From Leisingera sp. S132 (GTDB lineage: Bacteria; Pseudomonadota; Alphaproteobacteria; Rhodobacterales; Rhodobacteraceae): a stretch of DNA of 64,000 nt. Position 1 is the first letter of the stretch; each line of letters begins with the position of its first letter. The translations under genes and the position numbers were made by a program. Below the pieces are notes generated by a model. That model did no database searches. It was not told where the DNA came from and saw only the letters and a program-made list of their open reading frames with translations. The stretch is taken from positions 3,850,001-3,914,000 of the forward strand of contig NZ_CP083553.1 in NCBI RefSeq assembly GCF_025144465.1, written 5' to 3'. Positions 25,822 to 33,943 of the stretch are shown here, in pieces.

Positions 25822-26562
25822 TCAGAACGGCAGAACAACGTCAAGCAACTGCTGGCCGTAACGGGGCTGCTGCACATCGGTGATTTGGCCGCGGCCGCCA
25901 TAAGAGACGCGGGCAGAGGCGATTTTGTCGTATGTGATTTCGTTCTGGCGGCTGATGTCCTGTGGCCGGACATAGCCGGTGACCAAAAGCTCCCGCAGTT
26001 CGAAGTTCACCCGCAATTCCTGGGTGCCGCTGATTGCCAGAACACCGTTGGGCAGCACGTCGACTACGGTTGCGGCGACCCGCAATTCCAGCTTCTCGCT
26101 GCGCTTTACGGATCCCTTGCCGCCCGAAGAACTGGAGCTGCCAAGCTCAACTGCATCAGCGGATGACGCACCATCCGGAAGCTTTTCGTCCAGGCGCTGC
26201 GGCAGGCCAAGCAGGTGCGGCACGTTCAGGCTTTCGGACCCTGAACGCGACCGCTTGGTGTCGTTGGAGATCTCCGCTTCTTCGTCGATTTCAATCACCA
26301 CGGTCAAGATGTCACCGCGCTTGATGGCGCGGCGGTCTCCGAGCAGTGATTGTTGAGAACCGCTCCATAGCGACGCGCCATCAACGGTGCGCCGGGTTTG
26401 GGTTTGCGCGGGCAGACCCTGGTATAGCATTGCAACATGCTCCGGCGATTCATTCGCCGGGGTGAAGGAGGGCGCCTTGCCCAAATGATCCATCCGGCCG
26501 CAGGCCCCCAGCAAGGCGAGGCCGAAAAGCAGTGGTTTGACGGGAGAGAGTTTCTTGGACAT
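25822..26562 (-). CDS. flgH: Flagellar L-ring lipoprotein FlgH
   Basis: A 246-aa outer-membrane lipoprotein. The lipobox is LLGAC-G (Cys21). Conserved parts include SLWSGSQQSLLGDRRAIKRGDILTVVIEI and a C-terminal half with LRVAATVVDVLPNGVLAISGTQELRVNFE and VRPQDISRQNEITYDKIASARVSYGGRG. Starts at the flgA stop. Confidence 0.95.
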   Translation of the reverse strand: MSKKLSPVKPLLFGLALLGACGRMDHLGKAPSFTPANESPEHVAMLYQGLPAQTQTRRTVDGASLWSGSQQSLLGDRRAIKRGDILTVVIEIDEEAEISNDTKRSRSGSESLNVPHLLGLPQRLDEKLPDGASSADAVELGSSSSSGGKGSVKRSEKLELRVAATVVDVLPNGVLAISGTQELRVNFELRELLVTGYVRPQDISRQNEITYDKIASARVSYGGRGQITDVQQPRYGQQLLDVVLPF

Positions 26563-26984
26563 CAGTTTACCTCAACAGAGCCGTCTTGAGCGACACGGCC
26601 GGTGACGGTGGCGCGGGATGAAAGGTTCATGACCCGGACAGCCTCGCCGGCAGCGCCGCGGCCAAGCGCCCGGCCTTCTGCGGCGATGGAAAGTCCGCCC
26701 TGGCGGAAGATCAAAGTCACGAGATCGTTGCGTTCAACAATGGCAGGCGGGCCGATATCGCCTGCTCGAAGAGGTCTGCCTTCATAAAGAGCGACGCGTG
26801 CTTCCAGGCCGACAACGTCCGCAGGATCCGACAGCGCGCCAAGGATTTCGCCCTTTTTCAGCGCCAGATCTTCGGCGCTCAAAATTGCTTTGGCGCGGAT
26901 CGTGCGGGTCGGCACCAGGTAATCCGCCCAGACCGGCGGGGCACAGAGAGTTGCGGCAGTCAGGCAGGCAAGGAGAAGTTTCAT
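26562..26984 (-). CDS. flgA: P-ring assembly chaperone FlgA
   Basis: A 140-aa periplasmic chaperone for FlgI assembly with a signal peptide (ending PVWA). SAF-like segment YEGRPLRAGDIGPPAIVERNDLVTLIFRQGGLSIAAEGRALGRGAAGEAVRVMNLSSRATVTGRV is characteristic. It is shorter than enteric FlgA (219 aa) because the N-terminal domain is reduced, a common form in alphaproteobacteria. It overlaps flgG and flgH by one base each. Confidence 0.92.
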   Translation of the reverse strand: MKLLLACLTAATLCAPPVWADYLVPTRTIRAKAILSAEDLALKKGEILGALSDPADVVGLEARVALYEGRPLRAGDIGPPAIVERNDLVTLIFRQGGLSIAAEGRALGRGAAGEAVRVMNLSSRATVTGRVAQDGSVEVN

Positions 26985-27769
26985 CAGCGCACCTGCGTGG
27001 TTGCGCCCATCATCTGGTCGACAGCGGAGATGACCTTGGCGTTCATTTCGTAGCCGCGCTGGGCTTCGATCAGTTCCGTGACTTCGCGTACCGCATCAAC
27101 CGAACTGGCTTCCAGGTACCCCTGGCGGAAGGTGCCCAGGCCGTCTTCGCCAGCGGTGGACAAACTGGCTGTGCCAGAGGCTTCGGTCTCAGTGAACAGG
27201 TTGCTGCCGATCGCTTCGAGACCCTTGGGATTGGTGAAGCTAGCAAGCGAAAGCTGGCCCAGAAGCTGGCCTTCGGTGGTTTCGTTGAAATAACCGTAGA
27301 CCTCGCCCTCGGCATTGATCGAGATGCTGGTGGCGTCGTCAGGGATCGTGATTTCAGGGGAAACTGCAAACCCGTCGGACGTTACAATCAAACCTTCGGC
27401 CGTGCGTTTCAGCGCCCCGTCCCGGGTATAGGCCGTCTGGCCGGAAGGCAGTGTCACTTCCAGGTAGCCCTTGCCGTCGATGGCGACATCCAGATCGTTG
27501 TTGGTCTGCTGAAGCGCGCCTTGTGCCAAATGCACCGATACCGCGGCCGCGCGCACACCAAGCCCCACCTGCACGCCGGTTGGCAGCACGGTGCCGTCGG
27601 AGGCATTTACCGTGCCAGCCCGCGAGATTTGCTGGTAGTGCAGGTCGGCGAACTCGGCACGCCGCGCGTTGTAGGCGGTGGTGTTCATGTTTGCGAGGTT
27701 GTTGGAGATTGTCTCCACCCGCAGCTGCTGGGCGCTCATGCCGGTCGCGGCGATCTTCAAGGCACGCAT
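26984..27769 (-). CDS. flgG: Distal rod protein FlgG
   Basis: A 261-aa rod subunit. N-terminal MRALKIAATGMSAQQLRVETISNNLANMNTTAYNARRAEF and C-terminal SSVDAVREVTELIEAQRGYEMNAKVISAVDQMMGATTQVR are diagnostic. The ribosome site TAGGAG is clear. 10 bases after flgF. Confidence 0.96.
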   Translation of the reverse strand: MRALKIAATGMSAQQLRVETISNNLANMNTTAYNARRAEFADLHYQQISRAGTVNASDGTVLPTGVQVGLGVRAAAVSVHLAQGALQQTNNDLDVAIDGKGYLEVTLPSGQTAYTRDGALKRTAEGLIVTSDGFAVSPEITIPDDATSISINAEGEVYGYFNETTEGQLLGQLSLASFTNPKGLEAIGSNLFTETEASGTASLSTAGEDGLGTFRQGYLEASSVDAVREVTELIEAQRGYEMNAKVISAVDQMMGATTQVR

Positions 27770-27779
27770 CTGGATTCTC

Positions 27780-28496
27780 CTAGGTCTTGATCAAGTTCTT
27801 GATGGCATTGCGGATGCGCTCGTCTTCCGATTCCAGGAAGCTTTGGCCCATCTCATAGGCGCGCTGGACTTCGATCATCCGGGTCACCTCGGAAATCGCG
27901 TTCACATTGGATCCTTCCAGGAAGCCCTGCAGGACACTTGCGTCGAGGGTTTCCTCGATTTCACCTTCAACGCGGAACATCACCCCGTCTTCGCGCACCA
28001 GCGCGTGGCTCTCCACCGGCTTGAAAAGCCCGAGCTGTCCCAGCAGGCGGCCGTTTGCACTGATAGAGCCGTCGGCACCCACTTCGATTTTGCCGGCATC
28101 CGGAGGCACGAAAACCGGTGCGCGGCCAGCGTCCAGGACCCGGTAACCATCCATGGTAACAAGGTCGCCAGCAGAGTTCGGGGAGAAGGCGCCGGAACGT
28201 GTCAAGCGCTCGCCCTGAGGGGTTTCGACCATGAAGAAGCCGTCGCCTTCCACCGCGAAATCGAAAGTGCCGCCGGTTTTGGTAAGCTGGCCCTGCTCCA
28301 TGGAGGTGTTGAAGATGTTCGCGCGTGACATCGACAGCGACTGTTGGCCGGGCGCGGACTGTACAAATTCCGAGAAAATCAGTCCCTCCTGGCGATAGCC
28401 GGTGGTGGCGGAGTTCGCGATGTTGTTTGCAATGACACGCATTTCGCGCATCAGCCCCGACTGGCGGGAAAGTGTGGCGTAACCTGCGGCTTCCAT
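27780..28496 (-). CDS. flgF: Proximal rod protein FlgF
   Basis: A 238-aa rod subunit with N-terminal rod motif (AGYATLSRQSGLMREMRVIANNIANSATTGYRQEGLIF) and C-terminal EGSNVNAISEVTRMIEVQRAYEMGQSFLESEDERIRNAI. Start overlaps the fliQ stop (TAATG). The lineage order fliQ-flgF-flgG-flgA-flgH is kept. Confidence 0.94.
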   Translation of the reverse strand: MEAAGYATLSRQSGLMREMRVIANNIANSATTGYRQEGLIFSEFVQSAPGQQSLSMSRANIFNTSMEQGQLTKTGGTFDFAVEGDGFFMVETPQGERLTRSGAFSPNSAGDLVTMDGYRVLDAGRAPVFVPPDAGKIEVGADGSISANGRLLGQLGLFKPVESHALVREDGVMFRVEGEIEETLDASVLQGFLEGSNVNAISEVTRMIEVQRAYEMGQSFLESEDERIRNAIKNLIKT

Positions 28497-28768
28497 TAAA
28501 AACCTCCGGCAATCATCGGAACAATGTGGCCATCAAAAAAGGCCACAAGAGTTTGTGTCATGAAGCCCATCGTCATCCAGAACACGACAATGATGGCTGT
28601 CAGCTTGGGCACAAAGGTCAGTGTCATTTCCTGCACGGAGGTCAGAGCCTGGAACAGGCCGATGGACAGGCCAACGGTCAGGGCGACAACCAGAATCGGC
28701 GTCGACATTGTGACGGCTGCCCACATGGCCTGGCGCAGGGTGTCATAGAAGAGGCTTTCGCTCATCAT
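28496..28768 (-). CDS. fliQ: Flagellar export gate protein FliQ
   Basis: A 90-aa protein with two membrane helices (VTMSTPILVVALTVGLSIGLFQALTSVQEMTLTFVPKL and FWMTMGFMTQTLVAFF), which is the full FliQ pattern. Two adjacent ATG codons could start it (28768 or 28765). It lies between fliE and flgF. Confidence 0.94.
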   Translation of the reverse strand: MMSESLFYDTLRQAMWAAVTMSTPILVVALTVGLSIGLFQALTSVQEMTLTFVPKLTAIIVVFWMTMGFMTQTLVAFFDGHIVPMIAGGF

Positions 28769-28771
28769 GGC

Positions 28772-29068
28772 TCAGACCGGCATTCTCAGGATTTCCTGGT
28801 AGGCCTCGACCACCTTGTTGCGCACGGTGACAGCGGTCTCAACCGCCAGTTCGGTCTGTGCAAGCGCCTGCACGAGGGCGTGCGGATCCGCCTGAGAGGT
28901 CATAGCCTGCACGGAGACTTGCTCGCTGCTCTGCAAGGTCGTTGCAAAGCTCTCGAAACTCTCCCTAAGACGGGCGCCAGCGCTGGCGGCCTCATGGTTC
29001 GGGTCAGCTTTGGTGGCAGGGCGGGCGGCGGCGTAGCCGCTGGCGGCGGAAAGACTGCGAATATCCAT
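28772..29068 (-). CDS. fliE: Hook-basal body adaptor FliE
   Basis: A 98-aa protein that joins the MS ring to the rod. C-terminal motif ADPHALVQALAQTELAVETAVTVRNKVVEAYQEILRMPV is diagnostic. Ribosome site GGAG in front of the ATG. Three bases before fliQ. Confidence 0.93.
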   Translation of the reverse strand: MDIRSLSAASGYAAARPATKADPNHEAASAGARLRESFESFATTLQSSEQVSVQAMTSQADPHALVQALAQTELAVETAVTVRNKVVEAYQEILRMPV

Positions 29069-29090
29069 TCTGGATCTCCAAAAATTTCGG

Positions 29091-29483
29091 TTATCGTCTC
29101 AAAAGGTCCATCAGCGAGGCTGACATCGATCGGGTTTGCTCGAACATCTTCAGATTGGCCTCGTAGCTGCGCTGGGCTTCCCGGGCATCGGCGATCTCGA
29201 TCATCAGATCGACGTTCGAGCTTTTGTAATGCCCGCTTTCGTCTGCCAGCGGATGCGAGGGATCATACACCTCTTCCAGGTCGCGCCGGTCCAGGGTTAC
29301 CCGGCCTGTGCGAACGTGCTCCACATCGGTCTGAAGCTCGCGAACAGCTTCAAACGGCACGGTTTTGCGGCGGTAACCAGGAGTGTCTGCGTTGGAGATG
29401 TTTTCTGATACATGCCGAAGCCGCGAGGCTTGGGCCTTGAGGCCGCTGGCGGTGACGGAGAGGGCTCTGGAAAATTCACTCAT
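29091..29483 (-). CDS. flgC: Proximal rod protein FlgC
   Basis: A 130-aa rod subunit. N-terminal FSRALSVTASGLKAQASRLRHVSENISNADTPGYRRKTVPFE and C-terminal SSNVDLMIEIADAREAQRSYEANLKMFEQTRSMSASLMDLLRR define it. 12 bases after flgB. Confidence 0.95.
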   Translation of the reverse strand: MSEFSRALSVTASGLKAQASRLRHVSENISNADTPGYRRKTVPFEAVRELQTDVEHVRTGRVTLDRRDLEEVYDPSHPLADESGHYKSSNVDLMIEIADAREAQRSYEANLKMFEQTRSMSASLMDLLRR

Positions 29484-29495
29484 CGCTCATTCCCC

Positions 29496-29885
29496 TCAGG
29501 TTTTGCCCAGGCTGGCGCGCAGAATATTCATGGAGGATTTGTAGATCGTCATGGCACGCTTATGCTGACGCGCAGTTTCAACCCCCTTCAGCAACTCGGT
29601 TTCGACGGACACCGAGTTGTCATTGGGGTCACTGCCTGCGTCTGTTGACGTGACAGCCCAGTCCAGATTGCTGCCAGAGGTGCCATTCAGATGGCTGCCA
29701 CGGGATGCGATCATGCTGGCCGGGCGGGCGCCTGCGGCAAAAACTTCTTTGAAAGGTTTGATATCCTTGGAGTGGTAACCCGGGGTATCGGCATTGGCGA
29801 TATTCTGTGAAACCAATGCCTGGCGTTTGCCGGCATGGGTCGCCATTGAATAGGCAATTTTGAATACGTTCAATTCTGTGAACAC
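29496..29885 (-). CDS. flgB: Proximal rod protein FlgB
   Basis: A 129-aa rod subunit with NIANADTPGYHSKDIKPFKEVF and a C-terminal helix (VETELLKGVETARQHKRAMTIYKSSMNILRASLG). I start it at the GTG at 29885, with AAGGGAGA upstream. The frame remains open to a TTG at 29912. First gene of the eight-gene-plus rod/ring operon, divergent from fliI. Confidence 0.9.
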   Translation of the reverse strand: MFTELNVFKIAYSMATHAGKRQALVSQNIANADTPGYHSKDIKPFKEVFAAGARPASMIASRGSHLNGTSGSNLDWAVTSTDAGSDPNDNSVSVETELLKGVETARQHKRAMTIYKSSMNILRASLGKT

Positions 29886-29908
29886 CAGGGTTTCTCCCTT
29901 GATCGATT

Positions 29909-29924
29909 TCAATCAAGGCTTAAC
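29909..29924. promoter_or_regulatory. CtrA-type box between flgB and fliI
   Basis: TCAA-TCAAGGC-TTAAC is one mismatch from TTAA-N7-TTAAC, inside the 88-base divergent promoter region. Confidence 0.5.
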
Positions 29925-29973
29925 CCCGATTCCTTTAGAAATTGTTTTCAGGACATCAAGGGAGGCCGCTGCG

Positions 29974-31302
29974 ATGAAAGCAGAGCTGCAAGCACTAACC
30001 CGACAAATTGCCGGCAAGCGCCTGGTAACCCAAGTCGGGCGGGTGACAGGGATTTCGGGTGGAGAGATCGAAATCTCCGGTCTCGCCGCGGCGGCCCGGA
30101 TCGGTGACCGGCTGGTGTTGCGCCGCGGTCCTCAAAATTCCTTGCATGGTGAAGTTCTAAAAATTAGTGGGAGTAAAATCAGCATGTTGCCAGATCGTGC
30201 GCCGGACGGCGCGGCCATTGGCGACCCGGTTTTACTGCATCCGTCACCGGAGTTTTCTCCCAGCGATCATTGGATTGGCCGGGTCATTGATCCCTTTGGA
30301 GAGCCGCTGGATGGACGCCCCATGCTGCCTGGTTCCGAGCCCCGCGACCTGATGGCGCCCCCGCCCAAAGCTGCCGGCCGGCGCTCAATGGGGGAGCGGC
30401 TGGCCACTGGCCAGGCGGTACTCAATACGATTCTCCCGATCGTGCGGGGGCAGCGGGTAGGGCTTTTCGCGGGTTCCGGGGTTGGCAAGTCTTCATTGCT
30501 GGCCAAACTGGCGCAGAGCATGGAGGCCGATGTTGTCGTGATCGCACTGATCGGAGAGCGCGGCCGCGAGGTGAATCACTTTGTCGAACAGGTGCTGGGA
30601 CCGGATGGTATGCGCCGCGCCGTTGTGGTGGCGGCAACATCCGATCAGTCTGCCTTGGTTCGCCGCCGCTGTGCATGGGCTGCCATGACTGTGGCGGAGC
30701 ATTTCCGGGATCAGGGCAAAAACGTCCTGTTTCTGGCTGATTCGGTCACCCGTTTTGCAGAAGCGCACCGGGAGATTTCCGCTGCTTCGGGTGAAGCTCC
30801 CGCGCTCCGCGGATACCCGCCGTCGGTGACCCCGTTGATCACCGGTCTCTGCGAACGCGCCGGGCCGGGCGGGGACGGTCAGGGTGATATCACTGCTGTG
30901 TTCAGTGTCCTTGTGGCTGGTTCGGATATGGATGAGCCGATTGCTGATATCCTGCGCGGTGTTCTGGACGGGCACATCGTGTTGAATCGCGAGATCGCCG
31001 AACGCGGGCGGTTTCCTGCGATCGATGTCTCCCGATCAGTGTCGCGCAGCTTGCCTGCCGCGGCCTCAGCCGATGAGAATACGGTCATTCAGGAAGTGCG
31101 CAAATTCCTGGGGGCCTATGAGCAGTCGGAGGTCATGATTCGGGCCGGTCTTTATGCCGAGGGCAATGATGCTGTGCTGGACCAGGCGGTGAAACTGTGG
31201 CCGGAACTGGATGCGTTCTTTGGCCGTGAGGATCCAGAGGGTATCACCAGCAGCTTCAACCGGCTTATGCTTATGTTGCGCCGGGCCAAGGCCGGGCGCT
31301 GA
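29974..31302 (+). CDS. fliI: Flagellum-specific ATPase FliI
   Basis: A 442-aa export ATPase. Walker A is AGSGVGKSS (166-174), Walker B-like VLFLADSVTRFAEAHREIS, and the ALRGYPPSVTPL segment and C-terminal ATEN-like part are typical of FliI/YscN. Start at the ATG at 29974, with GGAGG nine bases upstream; a longer frame from 29860 overlaps flgB and is not likely. No partner genes follow, since an IS element lies 62 bases downstream. Confidence 0.95.
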   Translation: MKAELQALTRQIAGKRLVTQVGRVTGISGGEIEISGLAAAARIGDRLVLRRGPQNSLHGEVLKISGSKISMLPDRAPDGAAIGDPVLLHPSPEFSPSDHWIGRVIDPFGEPLDGRPMLPGSEPRDLMAPPPKAAGRRSMGERLATGQAVLNTILPIVRGQRVGLFAGSGVGKSSLLAKLAQSMEADVVVIALIGERGREVNHFVEQVLGPDGMRRAVVVAATSDQSALVRRRCAWAAMTVAEHFRDQGKNVLFLADSVTRFAEAHREISAASGEAPALRGYPPSVTPLITGLCERAGPGGDGQGDITAVFSVLVAGSDMDEPIADILRGVLDGHIVLNREIAERGRFPAIDVSRSVSRSLPAAASADENTVIQEVRKFLGAYEQSEVMIRAGLYAEGNDAVLDQAVKLWPELDAFFGREDPEGITSSFNRLMLMLRRAKAGR

Positions 31303-31355
31303 AACTTGACAATTTCATTACCGGGATGACCGAAAGCCCGGATCTGGGCCCATTA

Positions 31356-31364
31356 CCTTGGCGC
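31356..31364. repeat. Left copy of the IS target duplication
   Basis: CCTTGGCGC directly outside the left inverted repeat. It matches the right copy at eight of nine bases. Confidence 0.7.
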
Positions 31365-32414
31365 GACTCTGTTGCGCAAATCGGTTGAGGGCCAAGGTTC
31401 CCCTTTCCCCAGACGGACTTATCCCACTGCCTCTGTGACGGGTATGCCAAGCGCGGTGAATCCGTTCATGACCGCAACACGGAGCTGAAGCTCGGCAACC
31501 TGACGTCCAGGATCCCGTGCCATCAGTCTTTGTCCCAGCAGTTTCATGCAGTGCATCTTGGTTTCGGCACGACTTCGGCGGTGGTATCCACTCCATTTCC
31601 GCCAAAGCGCTCGGCCAAGGTATTTCGACGCCCGCAGCGCTTCGTTGCGCGCAATCGCGCCTGCGGTGTCGGGTTTCCAGGGCTTGGCGTTCTTGCGGGG
31701 CGGGACGACGGCATTGGCACCTCGGTTGGCGATGGCATCGTGGCACTTGCGCGTATCGTAGGCGCCATCTGCCGTGACACTGCCGATCTCCTGCTCGGGC
31801 GGGATCTGATTAAGCAGTTCCGGCAGCATGGGCGCATCACCAATGTTGCTACTGGTGAACTCGACTGCCCGGATTTCCAGTGTCTTTTCGTCGATACCGA
31901 GGTGAACCTTGCGCCACACGCGGCGTTTCGAGCCACCGTGCTTGCGCGCATTCCACTCGCCTTCGCCCTCTACCTTTATCCCAGTGCTGTCGATCAGCAG
32001 GTGTAGCGGCCCCTCAGAACCACGATACGGGATGTTCACGGCGAGAGACTTCTGGCGGCGTGAAAGCGTGCTAAAATCCGGTACCGACCAGTCCAATCCA
32101 CTCAATCGCAGGAGACTTTCCACGAAGCCGGTCGTCTGCCTGAGCGCCATACGGAACAGCACCTTCATCGTCAGGCAGGTCTTGATCGCGGCGTCGCTAT
32201 AGATGGGCTGTCGGCCTCTCTTGCCGGTCGGCCGGGCCTCCCACGTCATCTCGGGATCGAACCAGATCGTCAGAGAGCCACGACGCTTCAGCGCTTCGTT
32301 ATAGGCCCGCCAGTTCTTGATCTTGTAGGTCGGGGGTGTTGGTCTGCTCATGCCCTCCAGCTATCACGCTGGATTCATGAGATGAATCCCTCACCCGATT
32401 TGCGCAACAGAGCC
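31365..32414. mobile_element. IS5-family element (IS903 group), 1050 bp
   Basis: The element has inverted ends that start GACTCTGTTGCGCAAATC (left) and GGCTCTGTTGCGCAAATC (right, minus strand), 17 of 18 bases alike. It is flanked by CCTTGGCGC (31356-31364) and CCTTGACGC (32415-32423), a 9-bp direct repeat with one mismatch, as expected for IS903-type target duplication. It encodes a single intact transposase. The element sits between fliI and flbT and does not break a flagellar gene. Confidence 0.88.
31419..32351 (-). CDS. IS5-family (IS903-type) transposase
   Basis: A 310-aa DDE transposase. N-terminal YKIKNWRAYNEALKRRGSLTIWFD is the IS903/IS5 start. Catalytic residues can be placed in LLIDSTGIKV (first Asp), SVTADGAYDTRKCHDAI (second Asp) and RSRAETKMHCMKLLG (Glu). 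The frame is intact, so the element may still be mobile. It occupies almost the whole element. Confidence 0.92.
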   Translation of the reverse strand: MSRPTPPTYKIKNWRAYNEALKRRGSLTIWFDPEMTWEARPTGKRGRQPIYSDAAIKTCLTMKVLFRMALRQTTGFVESLLRLSGLDWSVPDFSTLSRRQKSLAVNIPYRGSEGPLHLLIDSTGIKVEGEGEWNARKHGGSKRRVWRKVHLGIDEKTLEIRAVEFTSSNIGDAPMLPELLNQIPPEQEIGSVTADGAYDTRKCHDAIANRGANAVVPPRKNAKPWKPDTAGAIARNEALRASKYLGRALWRKWSGYHRRSRAETKMHCMKLLGQRLMARDPGRQVAELQLRVAVMNGFTALGIPVTEAVG

Positions 32415-32423
32415 CCTTGACGC
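32415..32423. repeat. Right copy of the IS target duplication
   Basis: CCTTGACGC directly outside the right inverted repeat. One base (A for G) differs from the left copy, so either it mutated after insertion or the duplication is coincidental. Confidence 0.7.
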
Positions 32424-33047
32424 GTATCCTGCCAAGCCAAGGTCTGAGCTCCTTTTACATGCTGGTCGTGAGCTGACACGGCTGTGCGATCGGGTCTGCG
32501 GAGACCGTTCGGGGATCAGGAGACGACAGTTTCCGTGATTTTGCCAAGCACCTTCAGCTGTTCTGGCGATAGCAGACGTACCGCGGCAGCCGGACCGCCT
32601 GAATCCCTGCAATCGGCGCAGCAAATGCAGCTGTGCCAGCTGCAGTAAATTCTTGGAAGAAAGTCGGTATCACTCTGGCAAACGCCATTAGCCTGTTTCC
32701 ATCCGGCCTGGAATTTTGCGAAGCATTTCCTGGCGTATAAACCAAAACCAGCAACACTGAATGGCAGCGAGTTCAGAACCATAGGTTGCGGGCCACTTAT
32801 GCGCCTGGCAATGCTGATATCAAATCCGGATGCGCGGTTCGGCCGGCCAGAGCAGAGTAGCTTTGGCAGCATCGCTGCCGGATAGGACGCAGCGCTCCAA
32901 GATAGCAGGCAAGCAAAAAGGCTGCATGCTGCTGAGTTTGCACAGTGTCACGTCTGGCTTTAGGCAGCCAATGCTGCCTGCGCCCCTTGCAAGCTCCGGT
33001 TTCATGTGACGAAAACTGCCTTGGGAGCGGGGCCGGCAGGGATGTTT
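32424..33047. other. Non-coding gap with possible gene remnant
   Basis: About 620 bases between the IS and flbT with no complete gene. On the minus strand, two adjacent phases look partly coding: from about 32688 a frame MAFARVIPTFFQEFTAAG..., and near 32520-32600 in another phase GPAAAVRLLSPEQLKVLGKI... This could be a small gene broken by a frameshift, or chance. I recognise no family. Confidence 0.35.
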
Positions 33048-33088
33048 AAAACCCGCCCTGGCATCGGTAGCCGGGGCGGGCGGGGTTT
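33048..33088 (-). terminator. Terminator-like hairpin after flbT
   Basis: On the minus strand a GC-rich imperfect stem (AACCCCGCCC... with ...GGGCGGGTTT) is followed by TTAAAC, overlapping the flbT stop. Confidence 0.6.
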
Positions 33089-33491
33089 AGGACGGCCGGA
33101 CTGCGAACAGACGGTCTTCGCGTGGCAGCAATGTTCGAAGAGCTTTCAGGCAGCGGTAATGGTTGTTGCTGATCAGAGCGTCGGTCGCTTCCGCGATGGA
33201 GGAGCGGCTGTCTGGATCAGTGAAGACCTGGCTCAGCTCCTCGATCCGGCGCAGCATGGGCAGGCGTTCTTCTTCGGGATCGGCATCACCTGACAGGATC
33301 AGCTGTGCCGCGTAGCACACCCGGCGCACCGGCGTATTGGCCTCTTCCGGATGGATTGCGTCGCGAAGACGCAGGATGTTGGCGTCTGGAGTGACAATGG
33401 AAAGACGGCTGCGGCGGTCGCCGTTTTCAATCACCGCACCATTTACCAGGACGCGCTCCTTTGGGGCTAGTTTCAGGACAAGTCCGCTCAT
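33087..33491 (-). CDS. flbT: Flagellin mRNA regulator FlbT
   Basis: A 134-aa protein of the FlbT family, which in Caulobacter binds the flagellin mRNA leader and represses translation until the hook is complete. The pattern LKLAPKERVLVNGAVIENGDRRSRLSI, ILRLRDAIHPEEANTPVRRVCYAAQLIL and the C-terminal YRCLKALRTLLPREDRLF is characteristic. It starts two bases after the flaF stop. Confidence 0.92.
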   Translation of the reverse strand: MSGLVLKLAPKERVLVNGAVIENGDRRSRLSIVTPDANILRLRDAIHPEEANTPVRRVCYAAQLILSGDADPEEERLPMLRRIEELSQVFTDPDSRSSIAEATDALISNNHYRCLKALRTLLPREDRLFAVRPS

Positions 33492-33493
33492 AT

Positions 33494-33865
33494 TCAGGAT
33501 GCTCCGCTGCGGAGGCCACGCATGATGGCCGTATTGATTTCCACCAGCGGCCGGACATCGGCCTTGCGCTGAAGCACTTTGGTGGTGTGTTGTCTCGTGA
33601 ATTCTCCCAGTTCGAACAAGTTCTGCTTGAGATCATCCGGCAGGGGATTGCCTTTCGAAGCGATGTCTACTGTGAAAATGGACCAGAGTTTCCGGTTGTC
33701 GTTCAGGGCTGTGGCGAGCTCGTTGAACCCATCGCGGCCTTTTTGCGTCGCCGTAATCATCCTGCGGGTGATCCGGGCAATCACTTCATACTCGAAATTC
33801 TTAGCTGTCCGGGTCGGGGTCTTTGCCGCCGAATAGGCACTCTTCGCCTTCAGAAGGGCATTCAC
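33494..33865 (-). CDS. flaF: Flagellin expression factor FlaF
   Basis: A 123-aa FlaF protein, the positive partner of FlbT in flagellin production. Conserved parts: AYSAAKTPTRTAKNFEYEVIARITRRM, LNDNRKLWSIFTVDIASKGNPLPDDLKQNLFELGEFTRQHT. The start is a GTG at 33865, with AGGAAA six bases upstream. Lies between flagellin and flbT, the common alphaproteobacterial order. Confidence 0.92.
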   Translation of the reverse strand: MNALLKAKSAYSAAKTPTRTAKNFEYEVIARITRRMITATQKGRDGFNELATALNDNRKLWSIFTVDIASKGNPLPDDLKQNLFELGEFTRQHTTKVLQRKADVRPLVEINTAIMRGLRSGAS

Positions 33866-33910
33866 GTGTTTTCCTAACGTATTGTTCTTCAGGTTCTCTG
33901 AGAGGGGAAG

Positions 33911-33934
33911 ACCGGGGCGCCATCAGCGCCCCGG
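33911..33934 (-). terminator. Hairpin after the flagellin gene
   Basis: ACCGGGGCGC and its complement form a 10-bp stem with a 4-base loop, 10 bases past the stop. No strong T-run, so it may let some transcription reach flaF-flbT. Confidence 0.6.
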
Positions 33935-33943
33935 TAAGGGCTG

